Positions 53,497-60,771 of a stretch of 64,000 nucleotides of DNA are shown in pieces (the first letter of the stretch is position 1; every line of letters starts with the position of its first letter). Source of the DNA: Pseudomonadota bacterium (lineage in GTDB: Bacteria > Pseudomonadota > Gammaproteobacteria > Steroidobacterales > Steroidobacteraceae); assembly GCA_021805275.1 (NCBI GenBank), contig JAJZFQ010000043.1, positions 124,001 through 188,000 on the forward strand, read 5' to 3'. The notes under the pieces are model-generated. The model saw only the letters and a program-made list of their open reading frames with translations. It was not told where the DNA came from and did not search any database. The position numbers and the translations under genes were made by a program.

Positions 53497-54702
53497 ATGA
53501 CCGACGCACTGATCTGCGAGGCGGTCCGCACGCCGTTTGGCCGCTACGGTGGGTCGCTGGCGGCGGTGCGCACCGATGATCTGGCGGCCCTCCCGCTGCG
53601 CGCCCTGATGGAGCGCCACCCGGCACTGGACTGGTCGCAGCTCGATGACGTGGTGCTCGGTTGCGCCAATCAGGCCGGCGAGGACAACCGCAACGTCGCG
53701 CGCATGGCAGTGCTGCTGTCAGGCCTGCCCGAGGCCGTGCCCGCCGCGACGCTCAACCGTCTGTGCGGCTCGAGCCTCGATGCCGTGGCGAGCGCCGCGC
53801 GCGCCATCGCCTCGGGCCAGACGCACCTGATGATCGCCGGCGGCGTGGAGAGCATGACGCGGGCCCCATTCGTGCTGGGCAAGGCCGAGCACGCCTTCGA
53901 CCGCAGCGGCAAGCTCGAGGACACCACCCTCGGCTGGCGCTTCGTCAACCCGCTTATCCAGAACCGCTGCGGCGTCGACTCGATGGCCCAGACCGCCGAG
54001 AACCTCGTCGCGGAGCGCGGCATCTCGCGGGCCGACCAGGACGCATTCGCCCTGCGCAGCCAGCAGCGCTACGCCCGCGCGCAGGCGCGCGGGTTCTTCG
54101 CGAAGGAAATCGTGCCGGTGACCGTGACGCGCTCAAAACAGCCCCCGCTGCAAGTGCAGGCCGACGAGCATCCGCGTCCGGACACCTCTCTCGAGAGCCT
54201 CGGCAAGCTGAAGGGCGTCGTACGACCCGATGGCTCGGTGACTGCCGGCAACTCCTCGGGCATCAACGACGGCGCAGCCGCAGTGTTGCTCGCGAGTGAG
54301 TCCGCCGCCGTGCGCTACGGTCTGACTCCGCGCGCGCGGGTGATCGGCAGCGCAGTGGCCGGCGTGCCTCCGCGCATCATGGGCCTCGGACCGGCGCCCG
54401 CCACGCGCAAGCTCCTGGAGCGCACCGGCATCTCCCTCGGCGCGATTGACGTCATCGAACTCAACGAGGCGTTTGCTGCACAGTCCCTCGCTGTCCTGCG
54501 CGAACTCGGGCTGCCGGACGACGCCGAGCACGTCAACCCCAATGGCGGTGCCATCGCCCTCGGCCACCCGCTCGGCGCGAGCGGAGCGCGCCTGGTGGCC
54601 ACGGCGGTGAGCCAGCTCGAGGCGACCGGCGGCAAGCGTGCGCTGTGCACGATGTGCATCGGCGTGGGTCAGGGCATCGCTCTGCTGCTCGAGAGACTCT
54701 GA
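53497..54702 (+). CDS. paaJ: 3-oxoadipyl-CoA/3-oxo-5,6-dehydrosuberyl-CoA thiolase (PaaJ/PcaF type)
   Basis: 401 residues, exactly the usual length of PaaJ/PcaF. AVRTPFGRYGGSLAAVRTDDLAALPLRAL near 9-37, NRLCGSSLDAVASAARAI near 87 (nucleophilic Cys), GGVESMTRAPFV near 115, GWRFVNPL near 142, NEAFAAQSLAVL near 343, GGAIALGHPLGASGARL near 357 and CIGVGQGIALLLERL at the end (second Cys). It ends phenylacetate or beta-ketoadipate breakdown, giving acetyl-CoA and succinyl-CoA or the dehydroadipyl-CoA. ATG 53488 is an alternative start. About 38 kb from the paa operon. Confidence 0.94.
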   Translation: MTDALICEAVRTPFGRYGGSLAAVRTDDLAALPLRALMERHPALDWSQLDDVVLGCANQAGEDNRNVARMAVLLSGLPEAVPAATLNRLCGSSLDAVASAARAIASGQTHLMIAGGVESMTRAPFVLGKAEHAFDRSGKLEDTTLGWRFVNPLIQNRCGVDSMAQTAENLVAERGISRADQDAFALRSQQRYARAQARGFFAKEIVPVTVTRSKQPPLQVQADEHPRPDTSLESLGKLKGVVRPDGSVTAGNSSGINDGAAAVLLASESAAVRYGLTPRARVIGSAVAGVPPRIMGLGPAPATRKLLERTGISLGAIDVIELNEAFAAQSLAVLRELGLPDDAEHVNPNGGAIALGHPLGASGARLVATAVSQLEATGGKRALCTMCIGVGQGIALLLERL

Positions 54703-54728
54703 GGCGGCGGCGACGCTCTGGCGCGGAC

Positions 54729-55424
54729 TCAGCTCACCTGCACGCGCAGCGTCTGGAGGCCGCTGCAGGTGCCTTCCATCCGCTCGCCACGCTCAACCGG
54801 ACCGACGCCCGCCGGCGTGCCGGTGAAGATCAGGTCCCCGGGGGTGAGCCTCCAGGCGGCTGACAGATGTGCCAGGATCTCCGGCACGCTCCAGATCATC
54901 TGGTCGATCCGGCTGCGCTGCCGCTCGACGCCCTCGACCCGCAGGGCAATCTCGGCACCCTCGATCGCGCCGGCCTGATCGCGCGGGGTGATTGGGCCGA
55001 GCGGTGCGGCGTGATCGAAGCCCTTGCCGATGCACCAGGGCGCCGAGCGCTTCTTCATCTCGGCCTGCAGATCGCGCCGGGTCATGTCGAGCCCGATGGC
55101 GTAACCGAAGACATGCTCGAGCGAGCGGGCCGGCTCGATGTCGCGCCCCCCCACCCCGATCGCGACCACCAGCTCTACCTCATGGTGCAGGTTGGCCGTC
55201 AGGCTCGGATACGGCATGAGGCCGGTCTCGCCGGCCTCGACCGGCAGCAGCGCGTCGGCCGGCTTCATGAAGAACACCGGCGGCTCGCGGCCCGTGCGGC
55301 CCATCTCCTGGGCATGAGCGAGATAGTTCGAGCCCACGCAGTAGATGCGGTGCACCGCAAAACGCGCGGCGGTCCCGGTCACCGGCGCGCTCACGCTCGG
55401 CGGTGGCGCAAAGACATAGTTCAT
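54729..55424 (-). CDS. Fumarylacetoacetate hydrolase (FAH) family protein
   Basis: 231 residues, the short form of the family. YCVGSNYLAHAQEMGR near 28-43, FFMKPADALLP near 51, LHHEVELVVAIG near 79-90 (the H..E.E metal motif), YAIGLDMTRRDLQAEMKKRSAPW near 107, GKGFDHAAPLGPI near 132 and PGDLIFTGTPAGVGPV near 195 are typical. Members cleave or hydrate acylpyruvates (e.g. fumarylpyruvate). No gentisate or homogentisate genes are near, so the substrate is open. ATG 55424 chosen; the frame extends upstream without support. Confidence 0.92.
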   Translation of the reverse strand: MNYVFAPPPSVSAPVTGTAARFAVHRIYCVGSNYLAHAQEMGRTGREPPVFFMKPADALLPVEAGETGLMPYPSLTANLHHEVELVVAIGVGGRDIEPARSLEHVFGYAIGLDMTRRDLQAEMKKRSAPWCIGKGFDHAAPLGPITPRDQAGAIEGAEIALRVEGVERQRSRIDQMIWSVPEILAHLSAAWRLTPGDLIFTGTPAGVGPVERGERMEGTCSGLQTLRVQVS

Positions 55425-55521
55425 GGATGATGGCCGCCTCGGGGAGGTACTGCGCAGTCTAGCCACCCCCACCCCGCCCGTCCAACCGCGCCACCGCCAG
55501 GAATTTCCTGCGCAGGGCCGT

Positions 55522-55547
55522 GTAACCGTTCCGCCCGGCCGGACGAA
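55522..55547 (+). promoter_or_regulatory. ECF SigF-type promoter (GTAACC-N16-CGAA)
   Basis: GTAACC (55522-55527), a 16-base spacer, and CGAA (55544-55547) match exactly the consensus I recall for Caulobacter SigF. It reads toward the ECF sigma gene at 55708, leaving a leader of about 150 bases. Self-activation of the sigma factor is the simple reading. Confidence 0.7.
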
Positions 55548-55707
55548 TATACCGGCAGAGGTCGGCATGTCAGCGTGCATTCCCACAAGTCCAAACCGTT
55601 CGTTTTGCCTCCGCCCGGCGTACGCGCCGAGTGCGGTACACTACAGCGCAGTCCCGCAGTCGCACCGCCCGGCGGGCGCACGCCCGCCAGGCGCGTCGGC
55701 CGGCTGA

Positions 55708-56250
55708 ATGGAGACTCGTTTGGCGGACGATCACTGGCGCGAATTGATGTTGGCGGCCCAGCGGGGCGACGCCGCGGCATACCGGCGCCTGCTCGTCGAG
55801 GCCGGCGCGTGGCTGCAACGATACTATTCGCGCCGACTGCCGGCCTCGATGGTGGACGATGCCGCCCAGGAAGTCCTGTTGTCGCTGCACACCAAGCGCC
55901 ACACCTACGACCCCTCCAAACCCTTCGGTCCGTGGCTCGCGGCGATCGCCCGCTACAAGTGGATCGACCGGCTGCGCGCGATGAAGGACGCGCCCACCGA
56001 GGAACTGGACGAGGACCTTGCGGTACGCGATCACGGCGAGGCGGTGCAGAGCGCACGCGTTCTGGAAACCCTGCTCGCGACGCTCAAGCCCGCCCAGGCC
56101 AACGCCATTCGACTGGTCAAGTTGGAGGGTCTGAGCATCAAAGAGGCCGCCGAGCGGCTGGGACAGACCATGGCGCTTGTCAAGGTGAACATCCACAGGG
56201 GGTTGCGTCAATTGAGCGAGCGGGCGCAGGAGGACAGCCATGAAGCTTGA
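55708..56250 (+). CDS. ECF RNA polymerase sigma factor (SigF-like, NrsF-regulated)
   Basis: 180 residues. Region 2 has a VDDAAQEVLLSLHTKRHTYDPSKPFGPWLAAIARYKWIDRLRAM stretch (parts, residues 50-92); region 4 has LKPAQANAIRLVKLEGLSIKEAAERLGQTMALVKVNIHRGLRQL (parts, 128-170). The KRHTYDPSKPFGPWLAAIARYKWIDRLR wording is that of the SigF-type ECF group that pairs with NrsF anti-sigma factors. Its end overlaps the nrsF-like start by 11 bases. Start ATG 55708, or TTG 55720 which has GGAG upstream. Expected to respond to envelope oxidant or metal stress. Confidence 0.94.
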   Translation: METRLADDHWRELMLAAQRGDAAAYRRLLVEAGAWLQRYYSRRLPASMVDDAAQEVLLSLHTKRHTYDPSKPFGPWLAAIARYKWIDRLRAMKDAPTEELDEDLAVRDHGEAVQSARVLETLLATLKPAQANAIRLVKLEGLSIKEAAERLGQTMALVKVNIHRGLRQLSERAQEDSHEA

Positions 56251-56881
56251 CGCGCTGATCGAGCAGCTCACCGAGGATCTATCGCCCGTGCGCCCGCGGC
56301 GGGTCTGGATCGATGCCCTGATCATTGCGCTCATCGCGGCGGGCGAACTGGCGCTGCTGTTCGCGGTGGGCATGGCCCATCTGGACATGCACCGCGTGAT
56401 GTCGCAGCCCACCGTGGGCTGGCGGATCGTCAGCCTCGGACTGATCTCGCTCGTGAGCGGCTGGCTCGCCATCCGCTCCTTCGAGCCGACCTTCTCGGCA
56501 CGGGGCTCGATGCGCTGGTTGGCGCTGATCGTTGTGCTGTGTGTCGCCTACGGGGTGCTCACGAGCGGTCTGCCCGTCGGAGTCGCGAGCATCGTGCAGC
56601 GCCTCGCCTGGCACAGCGGCGTGCAGTGCGCCTCGAAGATCGTGCTGCTGTCGATTCCGCCACTGCTCGCGCTGGCGGTACTCGGACATCGCGGCGCGCC
56701 GACCGACCTGCGTCGCACGCCGCTGCTGATTGGCTTGGCGGCCGCGGCATGGGGGGCATTCGTGTTCGTCTTCGCCTGCCCGTTCAACGATCCACTGTAC
56801 ATCCTCACCTGGTACGGACTGGCCTGCGGGATCGTCACGCTCGTGGCCCGGCTCGTGCTGCCGCGCTTCGCGCACTGGTGA
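56240..56881 (+). CDS. NrsF/DUF1109-family membrane anti-sigma factor
   Basis: 213 residues with six membrane helices (about 25-47, 60-80, 92-112, 128-150, 160-180, 187-207). The short cytoplasmic N-terminus (LDALIEQLTEDLSPVRP) would hold the sigma factor. Cys130 (HSGVQCASKIVLLS) and Cys180 (FVFACPFNDPLY) correspond closely to the two conserved cysteines reported for Caulobacter NrsF (near 131 and 181), needed for release of SigF. This makes a redox or metal-sensing role likely. Confidence 0.93.
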   Translation: MKLDALIEQLTEDLSPVRPRRVWIDALIIALIAAGELALLFAVGMAHLDMHRVMSQPTVGWRIVSLGLISLVSGWLAIRSFEPTFSARGSMRWLALIVVLCVAYGVLTSGLPVGVASIVQRLAWHSGVQCASKIVLLSIPPLLALAVLGHRGAPTDLRRTPLLIGLAAAAWGAFVFVFACPFNDPLYILTWYGLACGIVTLVARLVLPRFAHW

Positions 56882-56951
56882 GGCCTGCGGTCGGTCAGGC
56901 CGGAACTGTCTACGGGACGGAAATCTCTGAAAGCTAACAGGAGTTGCAACC

Positions 56952-57935
56952 ATGGCCTCCCGCCTCCCCCGCATTGCCCCCTCGCAGATCACTCCGCCGG
57001 AGGTCTTCTTCAACCGCCGCCGCTTCCTCGCCGGCGCCCTCCTCGCCGGTACCGGCGCGGCGCTCGGGCGCGCCGGCGCGGCCGTCGTGCCCGCCGCGGC
57101 GGGTGCCCCGCTCGCCTACTCGCTCGATACCGCCGACTCGGTCGGCGCCCTGGTGCACGCCCCGGGGCAGGACGAGACGCCGAACAGCTGGGAACAGATC
57201 ACCCACTACAACAACTACTACGAGTTCGGCACCGGCAAGAGCGACCCGGCCGAGTACGCCGCCGCCCTGCAGACGCGGCCGTGGAGCCTCACGGTGTCCG
57301 GGGAGGCCGAGGTGACCGGCCAGTTCCCGCTCGAGAAGTTCCTCAGTCCCTATGCGCTCGAGGAGCGCATCTACCGCTTCCGCTGCGTGGAGGCCTGGTC
57401 GATGGTCATCCCGTGGGTGGGCTTTCCCCTGGCGCAGCTGCTGAAGCAGTTCAAGCCCACCTCGCGCGCCAAGTATGTCGCCTTCGAGACGCTCTACCGC
57501 CCGAGTCAGATGCCCGGCCAGCGCGTGCCGATCCTTCAGTGGCCGTACCGCGAGGGACTGCGCATTGATGAGGCTATGAACCGTCTCGCCTTCATGGTGG
57601 TAGGCCTGTACGGCCGCGTGCTACCGAACCAGAACGGCGCACCGCTGCGCCTGATCGTGCCGTGGAAATACGGCTTCAAGAGCATCAAGTCGATCGTGCG
57701 CATCGTGTTCACGGAGCGTCAACCGCAGACCACCTGGAGCCTGGCGGCCCCCAACGAGTACGGCTTCTATGCGAACGTCAACCCCAATGTACCGCACCCA
57801 CGTTGGAGTCAGGCCACCGAGCGGCGCATCGGCGCGCCGTTGTTTCACGAGCGGCAGGCGACGCTGATGTTCAACGGCTATGCCGATGAGGTCGCCTACC
57901 TCTACAAGGGCATGAACCTGCATGAGTACTTCTAG
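56952..57935 (+). CDS. msrP: MsrP: periplasmic methionine sulfoxide reductase, molybdopterin subunit
   Basis: 327 residues. A Tat signal (FFNRRRFLAGALLAGTG, residues 19-35) precedes the sulfite-oxidase fold: ITHYNNYYEFG near 82, PWSLTVSGEAE near 110, RFRCVEAWSMVIPWVGFPLAQLL near 142-164 with the Mo-binding Cys145, YGFKSIKSIVRI near 240, and NVNPNVPHPRWSQATERRIG near 275. It repairs oxidised methionine in periplasmic proteins using electrons from MsrQ. AGGAG precedes ATG 56952. Overlaps msrQ by 14 bases. Confidence 0.97.
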   Translation: MASRLPRIAPSQITPPEVFFNRRRFLAGALLAGTGAALGRAGAAVVPAAAGAPLAYSLDTADSVGALVHAPGQDETPNSWEQITHYNNYYEFGTGKSDPAEYAAALQTRPWSLTVSGEAEVTGQFPLEKFLSPYALEERIYRFRCVEAWSMVIPWVGFPLAQLLKQFKPTSRAKYVAFETLYRPSQMPGQRVPILQWPYREGLRIDEAMNRLAFMVVGLYGRVLPNQNGAPLRLIVPWKYGFKSIKSIVRIVFTERQPQTTWSLAAPNEYGFYANVNPNVPHPRWSQATERRIGAPLFHERQATLMFNGYADEVAYLYKGMNLHEYF

Positions 57936-58932
57936 AGCGGCCGGACGAGGCGCCGCGACCGTCCCCACGTCGGCTGCGGCGCGACCCTTGCTCGGATTGA
58001 GTGTCGAGCGCCGCTATCGCTACCTGTACAAGCCGGCGGTGTTTCTAGCCTGTCTCGCTCCGCTCGCCTGGATGGCCGCAAGCCTGTTCGGCTGGCTCGG
58101 CCTCTCAGCGCCGGTCGATGCGGTGAAGTTCCTGGAATTGCGCTGCGGTAAGACCGCCCTCAATCTGCTCCTGCTGACCCTGATGGTCACCCCGGTGCGC
58201 CAGATCGCCCGCCTGCCGCATCTGCTGCGGCTGCGGCGCATGCTCGGGCTGTTCGCGTTCTTCTACGCCGCGCTGCACTTCACGGTCTACCTGGTGCTCG
58301 ATGTGGATCTCGACTGGCATCAACTCGCCGCTGACATTCTCAAGCGGCCGTACATCACGGTCGGCTTCAGCGCGCTGCTGTTGCTGCTGCCGCTCGCGAT
58401 CACCTCGACGAACCGCATGATGCGCCGGCTGGGTCGGCGTTGGAGCCGGCTGCACCGGCTGATCTACCTTATCGCCGCCCTCGGCGTGTGGCACTTCTAT
58501 TGGCAAGAAAAGATCGACGTGCGCGAGCCGCTGGTATACGCCGGGGTTCTGCTGCTGCTGCTCGGTTATCGCTGGGTCCGCAGTCCCCGCCCCTGGGCGG
58601 TGCTGGCACCGCTGCGCTCGCCGTCCCGACCGCTAGGGTCGCCCGCCGAGCAGGCGCGCGGGCAACAGCAGCAGCGCGCGCAGAAACTCGAATACGCCGT
58701 CGAACACGATACCGAGCAGGCGCAGCGGCAGCAGCAGCAGCCAGAGGATCGGCCAGGCGAGCAGCGCCAGCACCGCGATCGGCCAGCACAGCACGAACAG
58801 GATCAGCCACAGCAGCACCTTGAACATCCGCTTACGCTACCCGCGCCTGTCCCAAGGCACAAGCGACGTTGCGCGCACGCCGCACTGGTCCCGGCGGGGT
58901 CGGTCGAGGGCTCCTGTTCACCGCCGAGATAG
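57922..58932 (+). CDS. msrQ: MsrQ heme-binding membrane subunit with an abnormal C-terminal read-through
   Basis: 336 codons, while MsrQ is usually about 200-220 residues. Residues about 25-230 are the normal YedZ part: six helices, FLELRCGKTALNLLLLTLMVTPVRQ near 68-92, LGLFAFFYAALHFTVYLVLD near 108-127 (heme His) and RRWSRLHRLIYLIAALGVWHFYW near 172-194 (further His). From about residue 238 to 302 the frame runs antisense to the small membrane-protein gene at 58633-58827, producing a Gln-rich tail with no membrane helix, and it continues to 58932. A one-base shift near 58620 would end the protein at a TAG at 58634, so a mutation or sequence error may explain it. Confidence 0.9.
   Translation: MSTSRAAGRGAATVPTSAAARPLLGLSVERRYRYLYKPAVFLACLAPLAWMAASLFGWLGLSAPVDAVKFLELRCGKTALNLLLLTLMVTPVRQIARLPHLLRLRRMLGLFAFFYAALHFTVYLVLDVDLDWHQLAADILKRPYITVGFSALLLLLPLAITSTNRMMRRLGRRWSRLHRLIYLIAALGVWHFYWQEKIDVREPLVYAGVLLLLLGYRWVRSPRPWAVLAPLRSPSRPLGSPAEQARGQQQQRAQKLEYAVEHDTEQAQRQQQQPEDRPGEQRQHRDRPAQHEQDQPQQHLEHPLTLPAPVPRHKRRCAHAALVPAGSVEGSCSPPR
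58633..58827 (-). CDS. Small hydrophobic membrane protein, antisense to the end of msrQ
   Basis: 64 residues from ATG 58827. Almost the whole protein is hydrophobic: two membrane segments, VLLWLILFVLCWPIAVLALLA (residues 4-24) and ILWLLLLPLRLLGIVFDGVF (27-46), then a Leu-rich tail with LLLLPARLLGG. Similar short Leu/Trp proteins are seen in other proteobacteria, but I cannot name the family. It is convergent with and wholly inside the extended msrQ frame. The coherent hydrophobic pattern on this strand, against a Gln/Arg low-complexity one on the other, supports this strand as coding. Confidence 0.65.
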   Translation of the reverse strand: MFKVLLWLILFVLCWPIAVLALLAWPILWLLLLPLRLLGIVFDGVFEFLRALLLLPARLLGGRP

Positions 58933-59143
58933 CGACCAGGCTCGACGGACCGGCCTCCCGTGCGCGGTTGCGGCGCGACTCGCTTCGTCGCGGCCGACAG
59001 GGCATTCGCCGCAAAACGACGGCCCGTCAGGGGCGGACTTTCCCCCCTTGGCGTGCGGATGCGGCATGATGGCATCATATAGAGCGCTCGGCCCCGCGAA
59101 TCAGTCCACCAAAATCGAGCCCGAGCGCTGGAGGAGCACCCGA

Positions 59144-60769
59144 ATGAAGCATGTTGTTGCACTCGCGGCACTTTTCACGGTGGCCGCGTGCGAGGCCTGC
59201 GGCGCCCCCGCGTTAGCCGCGGCTCCCAAGGCCCTCCCCCCGGCTCCGGCCGCGGCGAGCGCGGCCTCCGCGCTGTTCACACCGAACGCGGTCACGAGCT
59301 ACGGATCTGTCACGATCGACGGGCACAAGATCAACTACAAGGCGGTTGCCGGCACCCTCATCGTCCACCCGAAGGGCTGGAACGACGCCACGACGCCCGC
59401 GACGGGCAAGGACGCGCTCGGCGAGCCGGACGGCCCGCCCGTGGCCTCCATGTTCTACGTCGCGTACTTCAAGCGCGGCGTGCCGGCCCACGACCGGCCG
59501 ATCACCTTCCTCTATAACGGCGGTCCGGGCTCCTCGACCGTGTGGCTGCACATGGGCGGCATGGGCCCGGTACGCGTTGTGACCAACAACAACACGCACA
59601 CCCCGGCGGCCCCGTACAGCATCATCAAGAACAAGTACAGCCTGCTCGATGCGACGGACCTGGTGTTCATCGACGCCCCGGGCACCGGCTACAGCCGCAT
59701 CGCGGGGAAGAACGCAGCCAAGGCGTTCTACGGAGTCGATCCCGACGGGCACGCCTTCGCCTCCTTCATCACGCAGTTCCTGGCGCATTATCAGCGCTGG
59801 AACTCGCCGAAGTACCTGCTCGGGGAGAGCTACGGCACCCCGCGCTCGGCGGTGCTGATCAAGGACCTCGAAATCGGTCGCTCGGTCGATTTCAACGGCG
59901 TGATTCTGCTCTCGCAGATCCTGAACTTCGCTCTGAACGCAGATGCCCCCGGCACCAACCCCGGGATCGAGCTGCCGTACGAGCTGGCGCTGCCGAGCAT
60001 GGCGGCAACGGCCTGGTATCACCACGCGCTGCCGTCCAGTCCGGCGCACCTGCTGCCGTTCCTGAAGACGGTCGAGACCTTCGCCATGGGCCCGTACGCC
60101 GACGCACTCGCCCAGGGCGCTGCTCTACCCTCGGCCGATCGCCAGAGCATCGCCGAGCAGATGCACCAGTACATCGGTCTGCCGGTGTCATACCTGCTCA
60201 AGGCGAACCTGCAGGTGAGCGGACCGGAGTTTGAGCACGAACTGCTCTACAACGAGGACATGACCACCGGCCGTCTCGACTCGCGCTTCGAGGGGCCTTC
60301 CATGGACCCGCTGAGCCGCGAGGCGTACTACGACCCGCAGTCCGCCGCCATCAGCTCGGCGTACGTGACCGCTTTCAATGCCTACGCCTCGAAGGACCTG
60401 CATTACCAGACGGACCTGCGCTACCTGCCGGAGATCTTCACGCACTGGGACTTCCGGCACCGCCCGCCAGGCGCACCCATCCCGGTTCCCATTGCCACCA
60501 ACGTGATGCCGGACCTCGCCGTGGCGATGAAGTACAACCCGGACCTGAAGGTCATGCTGAACGGCGGGTACTTCGATCTCGCCACACCGTTCTGTGAGGG
60601 TCTGTACGAGATGCACCATCTGCAGATTCCGAACAGCCTGCAGTCGAACATTACGTACGCGTATTACAAGTCGGGTCACATGATCTACGTGAACATCCCC
60701 GCTCTGAAGCAGCTGCACGCCAACATTGCGGCCTTCATTCGCAAGACCGACAACGTTTCAGGAGGCTGA
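59144..60769 (+). CDS. Secreted S10-family serine carboxypeptidase-like protein (first of a tandem pair)
   Basis: 541 residues. The N-terminus has a signal peptide; the VAAC at 13-16 also fits a lipobox, so it may be a lipoprotein. FLYNGGPGSSTVWLHMGGMGP near 122-142 builds the oxyanion hole; LGESYGTPRSA has the nucleophile Ser229; VMLNGGYFDLATPF near 475 gives the Asp and YYKSGHMIYV near 515 the His. Expected activity is C-terminal exopeptidase in the periplasm or outside. GGAGGAGC lies six bases before ATG 59144. Only two bases separate it from the paralogue downstream. Confidence 0.93.
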   Translation: MKHVVALAALFTVAACEACGAPALAAAPKALPPAPAAASAASALFTPNAVTSYGSVTIDGHKINYKAVAGTLIVHPKGWNDATTPATGKDALGEPDGPPVASMFYVAYFKRGVPAHDRPITFLYNGGPGSSTVWLHMGGMGPVRVVTNNNTHTPAAPYSIIKNKYSLLDATDLVFIDAPGTGYSRIAGKNAAKAFYGVDPDGHAFASFITQFLAHYQRWNSPKYLLGESYGTPRSAVLIKDLEIGRSVDFNGVILLSQILNFALNADAPGTNPGIELPYELALPSMAATAWYHHALPSSPAHLLPFLKTVETFAMGPYADALAQGAALPSADRQSIAEQMHQYIGLPVSYLLKANLQVSGPEFEHELLYNEDMTTGRLDSRFEGPSMDPLSREAYYDPQSAAISSAYVTAFNAYASKDLHYQTDLRYLPEIFTHWDFRHRPPGAPIPVPIATNVMPDLAVAMKYNPDLKVMLNGGYFDLATPFCEGLYEMHHLQIPNSLQSNITYAYYKSGHMIYVNIPALKQLHANIAAFIRKTDNVSGG

Positions 60770-60771
60770 CC

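Noticed and set aside
55567..55707. A 46-codon leader frame ending one base before the sigma-factor ATG
   Set aside because: No ribosome site, Pro/Ser/Ala-rich translation and no resemblance to a DUF2282-type (bufferin) protein, so coupling by leader peptide is not supported.
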